A DNA stretch of 7,785 nt, taken from assembly GCA_900540545.1 (NCBI GenBank), contig UQGJ01000098.1, positions 1 through 7,785 of the forward strand, read 5' to 3'. Numbering within the stretch: the first letter of the stretch is position 1; every line of letters begins with the position of its first letter. Source of the stretch: an uncultured Eubacteriales bacterium. GTDB taxonomy: Bacteria; Bacillota; Clostridia; Oscillospirales; Oscillospiraceae. The notes beneath the pieces were generated by a model. It saw only the letters and a program-made list of their open reading frames with translations. It was not told the DNA's origin and made no database searches. Positions 1 through 5,016 of this stretch are shown one piece after another. The position numbers were made by a program, and so were the translations under genes.

Positions 1-157
1 TGGCGCTGGAACAACTCCGGCTGCCGCCCCTCGGCATATCACCCGGCAAAACTTGATAGTAATTGCGTTTATATTGGTGCAAACAAGCCGCCATTGGTAA
101 AAGCATTTTTGAATCGGGCCCACGCCCATTGCCAGTCTGCACGGCCTCGTCTCCGTA

Positions 158-183
158 GTAGGGGCGGCCCTTGTGGCCGCCCG
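158..183 (+). repeat. GTAG-REP-like hairpin in copy A
   Basis: The tetranucleotide GTAG is followed by an 8-bp stem, GGGCGGCC at 162-169 pairing with GGCCGCCC at 175-182, around the loop CTTGT. The same 26-bp sequence occurs at 7633-7658 in copy C. It has opposite orientation relative to the surrounding element in A and in C, which suggests it moves or flips independently. GTAG at the 5' foot of a GC-rich hairpin is the known signature of REP sequences acted on by RAYT proteins; that this unit is such a substrate is inference. Confidence 0.7.
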
Positions 184-354
184 CGTCCCCGCACCAGTCT
201 TGCCGGGAATCGCCATGCTAGGCGCGCCGCGCCAGCGCATGGGGGTGACCGATTGCGAAGATAGGCCGTAACGGCCGGGGTAGAAGCGGAAAGGCAGACT
301 TGTTATCTCTAGCCGGTTTCGACTGCCGTGCCACTGTTGGCGCCGCCCCCAGGT

Positions 355-383
355 CCAGGGCCCGCAGGCCCTGGTTGTTTCTT
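355..383 (+). terminator. Intrinsic terminator embedded in copy A
   Basis: A perfect 8-bp stem, CCAGGGCC at 355-362 with GGCCCTGG at 367-374, closes a 4-nt loop and is followed by the T-rich run TTGTTTCTT. On the plus strand this would stop transcription arriving from the left before it reaches the rpmH promoter. The same hairpin and T-rich flank occur on the minus strand of copies B and C, so the terminator belongs to the repeat itself. Confidence 0.6.
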
Positions 384-446
384 CCCAGGGTTCTTTTCAA
401 TAAAAGAACCCTGCCCCGCGCGGGCAGCGCATCCCACAATATCTTG

Positions 447-471
447 TATGTAAGTATAACCTCTTTACATA
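447..471. promoter_or_regulatory. Inverted repeat upstream of the rpmH promoter
   Basis: TATGTAA at 447-453 and TTACATA at 465-471 are perfect 7-bp inverted arms separated by 11 nt, in a locally AT-rich segment between repeat copy A and the rpmH promoter. It could be an operator or merely AT-rich spacer. No DnaA box (TTATNCACA) was found in this region, so it is not called as part of oriC. Confidence 0.3.
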
Positions 472-497
472 TCACACCAGACCAAGAAAAAATGTGG

Positions 498-527
498 TTG
501 ACAGGGGCTAAAAAAGTACGCTATAAT
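498..527 (+). promoter_or_regulatory. Sigma-A promoter of the rpmH operon
   Basis: A perfect -35 box TTGACA (498-503) and a perfect -10 box TATAAT (522-527) are separated by 18 bp in an A-rich setting. Transcription should start near 534, giving a leader of about 115 nt before the rpmH ATG. The perfect boxes fit the high expression needed for a ribosomal protein. No other strong promoter is apparent before jag ends, so this probably drives rpmH-rnpA-yidD-yidC-jag. Confidence 0.85.
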
Positions 528-535
528 ATGCCTTG

Positions 536-644
536 CGTCCCCAGCCAAGGGGGACGTATATCTTGACGACCTCGGCCGCCGTCACAAGCGGCCGTTGTGG
601 TGGACGGGCTGTGCCCGTCTGATGAGAGCGTACAGGAGGTGTAC
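536..644 (+). promoter_or_regulatory. Structured rpmH leader with four hairpins
   Basis: Four successive stem-loops fill the leader: CGTCCCC/GGGGACG (536-542 with 550-556); CGGCCGC/GCGGCCG (573-579 with 588-594); GACGGGC/GCCCGTC (603-609 with 613-619, loop TGT); and GTACA/TGTAC (630-634 with 640-644). The last one places GGAGG, the Shine-Dalgarno core, entirely in its loop. The stems are perfect by inspection. This could be an autoregulatory site for L34 or another ribosomal signal, but no known riboswitch or r-protein leader was recognised, and GC-rich DNA forms such stems readily. Confidence 0.5.
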
Positions 645-647
645 AGC

Positions 648-782
648 ATGAAGCGTACCTATCAGCCCAAGAAGCGTCAGCGTTCCAAGGAGCACGGCTT
701 CCGCAAGCGCATGGCCACCCGGAACGGCCGGAAGGTCCTGGCCCGCCGCCGCGCGAAGGGCCGTGCCCGTCTGTCCCAGTAA
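648..782 (+). CDS. rpmH: 50S ribosomal protein L34
   Basis: This 44-residue, strongly basic protein begins MKRTYQPKKRQRSKEHGFRK and continues through RMATRNGRKVLARRRAKGRARLS, the signature of bacterial L34. Its length is the family norm. L34 is a component of the large ribosomal subunit that binds 23S rRNA. The ATG at 648 follows GGAGG (635-639) at 8 nt; a longer in-frame extension from 597 runs through the hairpin leader and has no L34 similarity. It is the first gene of the operon, with rnpA 111 nt downstream, the standard bacterial order. The Shine-Dalgarno core lies in the loop of a 5-bp stem, which might affect translation. Confidence 0.98.
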   Translation: MKRTYQPKKRQRSKEHGFRKRMATRNGRKVLARRRAKGRARLSQ

Positions 783-790
783 GCAAATGC

Positions 791-875
791 GGGCGGCGCT
801 GAAATAGAGACTCCATCAGGGGCGGGGGAGCGATCCTACCGCCCCTAGAGTGCATACACCCATTTTCAGCCGCCC
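791..875 (+). promoter_or_regulatory. rpmH-rnpA intercistronic RNA structure
   Basis: The gap can fold into one nested structure. An outer stem pairs GGGCGG plus CTGAAA (791-796 and 799-804, with CG bulged at 797-798) to 864-875. Inside it, AGGGGCGG (818-825) pairs with CCGCCCCT (839-846). The outer stem ends directly before the rnpA Shine-Dalgarno AAAGGAG (876-882). No T tract follows either stem, so it is not an intrinsic terminator. It may be an RNA processing or translation-control element that sets the rnpA to rpmH ratio; this is inference. Confidence 0.45.
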
Positions 876-893
876 AAAGGAGAGGACTCCCCA

Positions 894-1244
894 TTGAAGC
901 ACACGGTATCCATCAAACGGAATCACGAATTCCAGCGCCTGTACGCCAAGGGGAAGAGCAGCGCCACCCCCTATCTGGCCGTCTACTGGCGGAAAAACCG
1001 GCTGGGCATCAACCGGCTGGGGCTCACCGTGGGCAAAAAGGTGGGGGGCGCCGTCACCCGCAACCGGGTCCGCCGCCGCATCCGGGAGATATACCGCCTC
1101 CACGAGGCGGAGCTGACCCCGGGCTGCGACATCGTGATCGTGGCCCGGGTGAAGGCCGCGTACTCCAGCTATCAGCAGCTGGAGAAGTCCTTCCTCACCC
1201 TGTCGGACAAGCTGGGGCTGCGCAGGCCGGAGGCCCGCGGGTGA
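894..1244 (+). CDS. rnpA: Ribonuclease P protein component
   Basis: The 116-residue basic product is the protein subunit of RNase P, which assists the catalytic RNA in removing 5' leaders from precursor tRNAs in the cytoplasm. The family RNR motif is clear at residues 55-68 (TRNRVRRRIREIYR), preceded by RLGLTVGKKVGGAV (41-54). The N-terminal IKRNHEFQRLYAKG is also typical. Length matches the usual 110-120 residues. The start is TTG at 894, chosen because the product then begins at the conserved N-terminus (KHTVSIKRNHEF) and because AAAGGAGAGG lies 8-11 nt upstream; no suitable ATG exists there. It follows rpmH and overlaps yidD by 4 nt (GTGA), so the two are translationally coupled. Confidence 0.96.
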   Translation: MKHTVSIKRNHEFQRLYAKGKSSATPYLAVYWRKNRLGINRLGLTVGKKVGGAVTRNRVRRRIREIYRLHEAELTPGCDIVIVARVKAAYSSYQQLEKSFLTLSDKLGLRRPEARG

Positions 1245-1459
1245 AGGGCGCCCTGCTGGCGGCCATCCGCTTCTACCGCAGGCGTATCTCACCCACCCGC
1301 CCCCCCTGCTGCCGCTTTCTCCCCACCTGCTCGGCCTACGCTTTGGAGGCGGTGGAGAAGTACGGCGCGTGCAAGGGCGGCTGGCTGGCGCTGAAGCGCA
1401 TCGCCAAATGCCACCCCTTCCACCGGCAGCACAGCATCGAGTACGACCCCGTTCCCTAG
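1241..1459 (+). CDS. yidD: Membrane protein insertion efficiency factor YidD
   Basis: This 72-residue protein has the YidD core: an amphipathic basic N-terminus (AAIRFYRRRISPTRPPCC), then CRFLPTCSAYALEAVEKYG and the C-terminal KRIAKCHPFHRQ segment. The clustered cysteines and the PTCS-YA pattern identify the family. YidD is a small inner-face membrane-associated protein that aids insertion of membrane proteins by YidC/Sec. The GTG start at 1241 overlaps the rnpA stop in a GTGA arrangement. yidC follows after 27 nt, the expected functional partner. Length is at the short end of the normal range, with only a brief tail after EYDP. Confidence 0.95.
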   Translation: MKGALLAAIRFYRRRISPTRPPCCRFLPTCSAYALEAVEKYGACKGGWLALKRIAKCHPFHRQHSIEYDPVP

Positions 1460-1486
1460 CAAAAATGGAACACCGGAGGAACCTAC

Positions 1487-2887
1487 ATGGATTTTTTACA
1501 AATCGTCATGACGCCATTTTCCTGGATCATGAAGTCCCTCTATTTTCTCCTGTTTGAAAATTACGGACTGGCGCTGTTCGCCTTCGCCTTGATTGTCAAG
1601 GTCATCCTCTTTCCCTTCTCCCTGAAGGGGAAGAAGAGCATGATCCAGATGAACATGCTCTCGGGCAAGATGCAGCAGATCCAAAAGAAGTACGCCAACG
1701 ACAAAAACCGGCAGAACCTGGAAATTCAAAAGCTCTACGAGAAGGAGAACGTGAACCCCATGGGCGGCTGCCTGTGGAGCATGCTCCCCATCGCCATCCT
1801 TCTGCCGCTGTACGCCGTGGTCCGCCGCCCCCTGCGGTATCTGATGGGCCTGAACGACACCGTCATCGCCGCCGTCACTGCCGCCGTCACCGGCGCGGGC
1901 GTGACCCTGAACCAGACCTACCCTGAGATCTCCATCGTCTCCGCCTTCCACTCCAACCCCGCCATCCTGGAGGCGGGCAAGGCCGCCGCCGGCGGAGCCG
2001 ACCTGTTCGGAATGAACTTCAACTTCCTGGGCATCGACCTGGCTGCCCAGCCCCAGCTCAAGTTCTGGGTCGACGGCCTGTCCTGGCCCGCCATCGGCCT
2101 GTTCCTCATCCCCGTCATCTCCGCCATCTTCGCCTTCGTCAGCTCCCGGATCATGATGAAGACCAACTCGGTGAACCAGCAGCAGCCCCAGGAGGGCGCC
2201 GCCGCCTCCACCAATAAGATGATGATGTGGATGACCCCCCTCATGTCCCTGTACATCGGCTTCATCATGCCGGCCAGTATGAGCATCTACTGGATCGCCA
2301 ACAGCATCTTCTCCGTGGCCCAGGAGCTGATTGCCGGCCGGATGCTGAAAAAGGACTACGAGGCCGCCGCCGCCGCCAAGGCCGAGCAGGAGGCCCTGGA
2401 AAAAGAGGAAGAGAAGCGCCAGCGCCGCGAGGCCGCCGAGCGCAAGGCTCAGGCTATCGCCGAGGGCAAGGCCAAGAAGGGCAAGAAGGGCCAGCAGGAG
2501 AAAAAGCCCAAGGACACCGCCGTCATCTCCGTCAGCAGCGTGGGCACCCGCGCCTATGCCCGTGGCCGGGCCTACGACCCCTTCCGCTTCAGCGAGAGCG
2601 GCCCCACCGAGTATCAGGACCCCACCGCCCCCATCGACGAGAACGCCGTGGAAAAGGCGCTGGAGAAGAAAGCCGAGCACCTGGAGGAGGTGGCCCTGGA
2701 GGTCGCCGCCGACGATATGATCATGGACGAGCTCGCCCCCAAGACCGAAGCCCCCGTGGACGAGGCCGGGTCCGAGCCCGCCGATGCCGCCGTGGAAGAG
2801 GCCGCCGAAGCCGACCCCTGGGCCGCCCTGGACCAGGAGATCGAGCAGATTCAGGACGCCCCGGACGGCGAAGAGCCCAAAGAGTAA
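1487..2887 (+). CDS. yidC: Membrane protein insertase YidC/OxaA/SpoIIIJ type
   Basis: This 466-residue protein is the YidC insertase, which inserts and folds membrane proteins alone or with SecYEG. Hydrophobic segments lie near residues 16-45, 95-112, 200-220 and 245-280. The cytoplasmic hairpin between the first two conserved helices contains the expected charged coiled region (LSGKMQQIQKKYANDKNRQN to NPMGGC, 58-95). A lysine at 38 in LIVKVILFPF takes the place of the conserved groove arginine. There is no lipobox signal peptide, unlike Bacillus SpoIIIJ, but as in many Clostridia. The insertase ends near residue 285 and is followed by about 180 charged, Ala/Glu/Lys-rich residues: first basic (290-345), then acidic (385-466). 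GGAGG at 1475-1479 precedes the ATG by 7 nt. jag begins 15 nt downstream. Confidence 0.96.
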   Translation: MDFLQIVMTPFSWIMKSLYFLLFENYGLALFAFALIVKVILFPFSLKGKKSMIQMNMLSGKMQQIQKKYANDKNRQNLEIQKLYEKENVNPMGGCLWSMLPIAILLPLYAVVRRPLRYLMGLNDTVIAAVTAAVTGAGVTLNQTYPEISIVSAFHSNPAILEAGKAAAGGADLFGMNFNFLGIDLAAQPQLKFWVDGLSWPAIGLFLIPVISAIFAFVSSRIMMKTNSVNQQQPQEGAAASTNKMMMWMTPLMSLYIGFIMPASMSIYWIANSIFSVAQELIAGRMLKKDYEAAAAAKAEQEALEKEEEKRQRREAAERKAQAIAEGKAKKGKKGQQEKKPKDTAVISVSSVGTRAYARGRAYDPFRFSESGPTEYQDPTAPIDENAVEKALEKKAEHLEEVALEVAADDMIMDELAPKTEAPVDEAGSEPADAAVEEAAEADPWAALDQEIEQIQDAPDGEEPKE

Positions 2888-2902
2888 GGGAGACGAGCCA
2901 AC

Positions 2903-3682
2903 ATGCAGAAATGGATCGAAACCACCGGAAGAAATGAAGAGGACGCCATCGCCGCCGCCCTGCGCCAGCTTGGCCTGGATCGGGACGAGGTCTCCGTGGA
3001 GGTCGTGGAGCGGGCCAAGTCCGGCTTCCTGGGCATCGGCAGCACCCCGGCCAAGGTGAAAGTGACCTACGAGGCCCCCGACGAGCCCGCCCCCGCCCCT
3101 GAGGCCCAGCCGGAGCCATGCCCCTGCTGCACCCTGGAGGACGTGAGCGTGTCCGCCCCCCAGGCCGCCCCCGCCGCCGTCAAGGAGCCCGCCTATCTGG
3201 GCGAGCTGGGTGAGCGGGCCGAGGCCATCACCACCTTCCTCACCGGCCTCATGGCCCACATGGAGGTGAACGCCGCCCCCCGCATCACCATGGGCGACGA
3301 CGGCAGCTACAAGGTGGAGCTGGTGGGGGAGAACCTGGGCGCGCTGATTGGCCGCCGGGGCGAGACCCTGGACGCCATCCAGCAGCTCACCAGCTACTCC
3401 GTGAACCGCGGCGCCGCCAAGCGGGTGCGCATCCACGTGGACGCCGAGGGCTACCGCGCCAAGCGGGAGGAGTCCCTGGAGCGTCTGGCCCAGAAGGTGG
3501 CCGGGAAGGTGGTCAAGTACCGCCGGAACGTGACCCTGGAGCCCATGAACGCCTACGAGCGCCACGTCATCCACACCGCCCTCCAGGAGTACCCCGACGT
3601 GACCACCTACTCCACCGGCACCGAGCCCAACCGCCGCACGGTGGTGGCTTACAGCAAGGGCGAGCACCGCAGCGAGTCCTGA
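2903..3682 (+). CDS. jag: RNA-binding protein Jag/KhpB (Jag_N, KH, R3H)
   Basis: The 259-residue protein has the three domains of Jag, also called KhpB or EloR: Jag_N at about 1-57 (IETTGRNEEDAIAAALRQLG, ending in the SGFLGIGSTPAKVKV segment); a KH domain at about 105-180 with GxxG loop GRRG at 150-153; and an R3H domain at about 185-250 with the RxxxH motif R220-H224. Jag binds RNA, usually with KhpA, and affects cell elongation and division in Gram-positive bacteria. The 58-100 linker is Pro/Ala-rich and holds the unusual cluster CPCC at 73-76. AAGGGAG at 2886-2892 precedes the ATG. It is the last gene of the operon, with a strong terminator after it. The usual next genes mnmE and mnmG are absent. 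Confidence 0.95.
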   Translation: MQKWIETTGRNEEDAIAAALRQLGLDRDEVSVEVVERAKSGFLGIGSTPAKVKVTYEAPDEPAPAPEAQPEPCPCCTLEDVSVSAPQAAPAAVKEPAYLGELGERAEAITTFLTGLMAHMEVNAAPRITMGDDGSYKVELVGENLGALIGRRGETLDAIQQLTSYSVNRGAAKRVRIHVDAEGYRAKREESLERLAQKVAGKVVKYRRNVTLEPMNAYERHVIHTALQEYPDVTTYSTGTEPNRRTVVAYSKGEHRSES

Positions 3683-3700
3683 ACAAGTACATCAACCCAA

Positions 3701-3729
3701 AGCGGCGGGGCCCTCCCCGCCGCTTTTTT
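3701..3729 (+). terminator. Intrinsic terminator after jag
   Basis: A perfect 10-bp GC-rich stem, AGCGGCGGGG (3701-3710) with CCCCGCCGCT (3715-3724), loop CCCT, runs into six T residues (3724-3729). It ends the rpmH-to-jag transcript and separates it from the darA unit. Confidence 0.93.
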
Positions 3730-3773
3730 GTCGCCTCCGCCCCCCGTCCCCGCTGTCCCCCGAAAAAAACATC

Positions 3774-3802
3774 TTTCCTAATCCCCCAAACTGGGGTATA
3801 AT
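3774..3802 (+). promoter_or_regulatory. Putative promoter of darA-holB-ricT
   Basis: A perfect -10 TATAAT at 3797-3802 lies 17 bp after a poor -35 (TTTCCT, 3774-3779). The spacer contains a small inverted repeat, CCCC-AAACT-GGGG. The -10 box and the terminator just upstream make an independent promoter likely; the weak -35 suggests an activator or modest expression. Confidence 0.6.
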
Positions 3803-3817
3803 AAGGTGAATCCGAAT

Positions 3818-3839
3818 AGGCGGCCACTTCCGGCCGCCT
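3818..3839 (+). promoter_or_regulatory. Leader hairpin before darA
   Basis: AGGCGGCC (3818-3825) pairs with GGCCGCCT (3832-3839) across a 6-nt loop, a perfect 8-bp stem that ends 9 nt before the Shine-Dalgarno AAGGAGG (3849-3855). It lacks a T tract, so it is not a terminator. It may stabilise the 5' end of the mRNA; its role is not shown by sequence alone. Confidence 0.5.
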
Positions 3840-3863
3840 GTGTTTCAGAAGGAGGGAGTCATT

Positions 3864-4187
3864 ATGAAACTGATCCTCGCCATCATCAACTTTGACGACG
3901 CCAACTCCGTCACCCATGCCCTGACCAAAAAGGGCTTCTCCTCCACCAAGCTCGCCACCACCGGCGGCTTCCTCATGGCCGGCAACGTGACCATCCTGGT
4001 GGGCGTGGACGAAGAGAAGGTCCAGGCCGTCATCGACATCATCAAGGAGCACTCCCACTCCCGCAAGCAGATGATCCCCACCACCACCGAAATGAGCTAC
4101 GGTTACTATCCATCCATGCCCGTGGAGGTCACTGTGGGCGGCGCCACCATCTTCGTGGTGGACATCGAGCGGTTTGAGCGGGCTTGA
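3864..4187 (+). CDS. darA: Cyclic-di-AMP receptor family protein (DarA/PstA/YaaQ)
   Basis: The 107-residue product belongs to the PII-like DarA/PstA/YaaQ family, trimeric cytoplasmic proteins that bind cyclic-di-AMP. Diagnostic segments are the N-terminal MKLILAIINFDDANSV, TKLATTGGFLMAGNVTILVGV (28-48) and VEVTVGGATIFVVDIERF (87-104). The start at 3864 is set by AAGGAGG 8 nt upstream; an earlier GTG at 3840 would run back through the leader hairpin. Recalled alignment with Bacillus and Staphylococcus members puts Gly24 and Ser26 where those have Asn and Arg, while Thr28, Phe36, Leu37 and Asn41 are kept. The loop between GFL-GN and VEV is shorter than in Bacillus. Its gene overlaps the next by 14 nt. 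Neighbours holB and ricT match the Bacillus yaaQ-yaaR-holB-yaaT region, with yaaR missing. Confidence 0.9.
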   Translation: MKLILAIINFDDANSVTHALTKKGFSSTKLATTGGFLMAGNVTILVGVDEEKVQAVIDIIKEHSHSRKQMIPTTTEMSYGYYPSMPVEVTVGGATIFVVDIERFERA

Positions 4188-4935
4188 CCTGACGCTCCGG
4201 GCCGGCAAGCTCTCCCACGCCTATATCCTCACCGGCCCCGCCGGGGAGGAGAAGCGCGCCGCCGCCCTCCGCCTGGCCCAGACCTACGTCTGCACCGGGG
4301 ACCGGCCCCCCTGCGGGACCTGCCCCGGCTGCCGCAAGGCCCAGGAGGGCATCCACCCCGACGTGATTTGGGTGGGGGAGCCGGAAAAGGACGTCTCCGT
4401 GTCCATGGTCCGCCAACTGAGGAGTGACGCCTATATCCTGCCCAACGAGGCCCCCCGGAAGGTCTACCTCATCGACCGGGCCGAGACCATGAACGCCAGC
4501 GCCCAGAACGCCATACTCAAGCTCCTGGAGGACGGCCCCGCCTACGCCGCCTTCCTCCTGCTCACCGACCCGGAGGGGGCCCTGCTGCCCACCGTCCGGT
4601 CCCGGTGCGAGGTCTTGCGCCTGGACCAGATCACCGGCGAGGCCCCCGACCCGGAGCTCACCGCCGAGGCCCAGCGCCTGGCCGCCCTGCTGACGGCAGG
4701 GGAGGAGCGGGCCCTGCTGGAGTACGGCGTCACCCTGGAGAAGTGGGACCGGGACAAGCTGTCCAAGCTGCTGGACGCCGCCGCCGAACAGCTCCACGCC
4801 GCCCTCCCCCACAGCGCCGCCCCCAAGGAGCAGCTCAAACGCATCACCCATCTCAAGACTCTCTCCCGCGCCCTGGACTTCAACGTAGGACCCGGCCACG
4901 TAGCCGGCTGGCTCTGCGCCGCCCTATTTTCTTAA
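4174..4935 (+). CDS. holB: DNA polymerase III clamp loader subunit delta-prime
   Basis: Delta-prime is the stationary subunit of the clamp loader that places the beta sliding clamp on DNA. At the N-terminus, KLSHAYILTGPAGEEKRAAA (12-31) is a degenerate Walker A segment: lysine is kept but the following Ser/Thr is not, as expected for a subunit that does not hydrolyse ATP. Zinc-binding cysteines are at 40, 47, 50 and 53. The helical region DRAETMNASAQNAILKLLED (101-120) and the SRC motif at 143-145 (arginine finger) are intact. At 253 residues it is clearly shorter than Bacillus HolB (about 330); the missing part seems to be the lid region after SRC, since the C-terminus ends in a family-like way. 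The TTG start at 4174 overlaps darA and is not certain; no ATG lies near it. Confidence 0.9.
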   Translation: MSGLDLTLRAGKLSHAYILTGPAGEEKRAAALRLAQTYVCTGDRPPCGTCPGCRKAQEGIHPDVIWVGEPEKDVSVSMVRQLRSDAYILPNEAPRKVYLIDRAETMNASAQNAILKLLEDGPAYAAFLLLTDPEGALLPTVRSRCEVLRLDQITGEAPDPELTAEAQRLAALLTAGEERALLEYGVTLEKWDRDKLSKLLDAAAEQLHAALPHSAAPKEQLKRITHLKTLSRALDFNVGPGHVAGWLCAALFS

Positions 4936-4969
4936 AAAACCCCCGTCCCCCGTCCCGCCCGCAGGCGCA

Positions 4970-5001
4970 ATTCTTCATTGTTCATTCTTAATTCTTAATT
5001 T
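4970..5001. repeat. AT-rich heptanucleotide tandem repeat before ricT
   Basis: Four tandem 7-mers run ATTCTTC, ATTGTTC, ATTCTTA, ATTCTTA (4970-4997), followed by ATTT. The tract is almost pure A/T in a GC-rich region and lies directly upstream of the ricT Shine-Dalgarno GGAGG (5006-5010). Just before it, CCCCCGT occurs twice in tandem (about 4940-4953), also with a 7-bp period. Similar AT-rich heptad runs are scattered between genes in other bacteria. Loss or gain of units could change expression of ricT. Confidence 0.75.
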
Positions 5002-5016
5002 CCCCGGAGGTACCCC

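Larger units (their letters stand above)
41..430 (-). repeat. Modular hairpin repeat, copy A (reverse orientation)
   Basis: Read on the minus strand (head at 430, tail at 41) this stretch is collinear with copy C at 7345-7760 and, for its head half, with copy B at 6281-6627. Shared modules in order are: a GC hairpin near 411-427; a 12-bp stem with 4-nt loop at 386-413; an 8-bp stem with 4-nt loop at 355-374; a GGCGGCGCCAAC block near 338-349; a GGCCG-TTA-CGGCC hairpin near 264-276; a 34-bp block at 212-245 identical to 7529-7562 in inverse orientation; and a tail at 41-70 matching 7731-7760 at 29 of 30 positions in inverse orientation, with weaker similarity on to 90. It has no coding content: overlapping open frames do not resemble proteins. 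Copies A and C are both near full length. The repeat occupies the position upstream of rpmH where dnaA/oriC often lies. Function is unknown. Confidence 0.85.

Noticed and set aside
53..75. Promoter in the repeat tail (TTGATA at 53-58 with TATATT at 70-75)
   Set aside because: The spacing is only 11 bp and the AT box is not kept in copy C.
536..556. Transcription attenuator in the rpmH leader
   Set aside because: The stems lack a following T tract, so an intrinsic terminator is not supported; kept only as leader structure.
300..566. Open frames within repeat copies (also about 5945-6532 minus, 6313-6657 plus, 7062-7724 minus, 7331-7636 plus)
   Set aside because: They share peptide pieces only because the DNA repeats; frames are not kept among the copies and the conservation is in hairpins, not codons.
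1496..3667. A 723-codon open frame on the minus strand across yidC and jag
   Set aside because: It lies opposite two certain genes in GC-rich DNA; the translation is Gly/Leu/His/Val-rich, without domains or a ribosome binding site. It is a codon-bias shadow.
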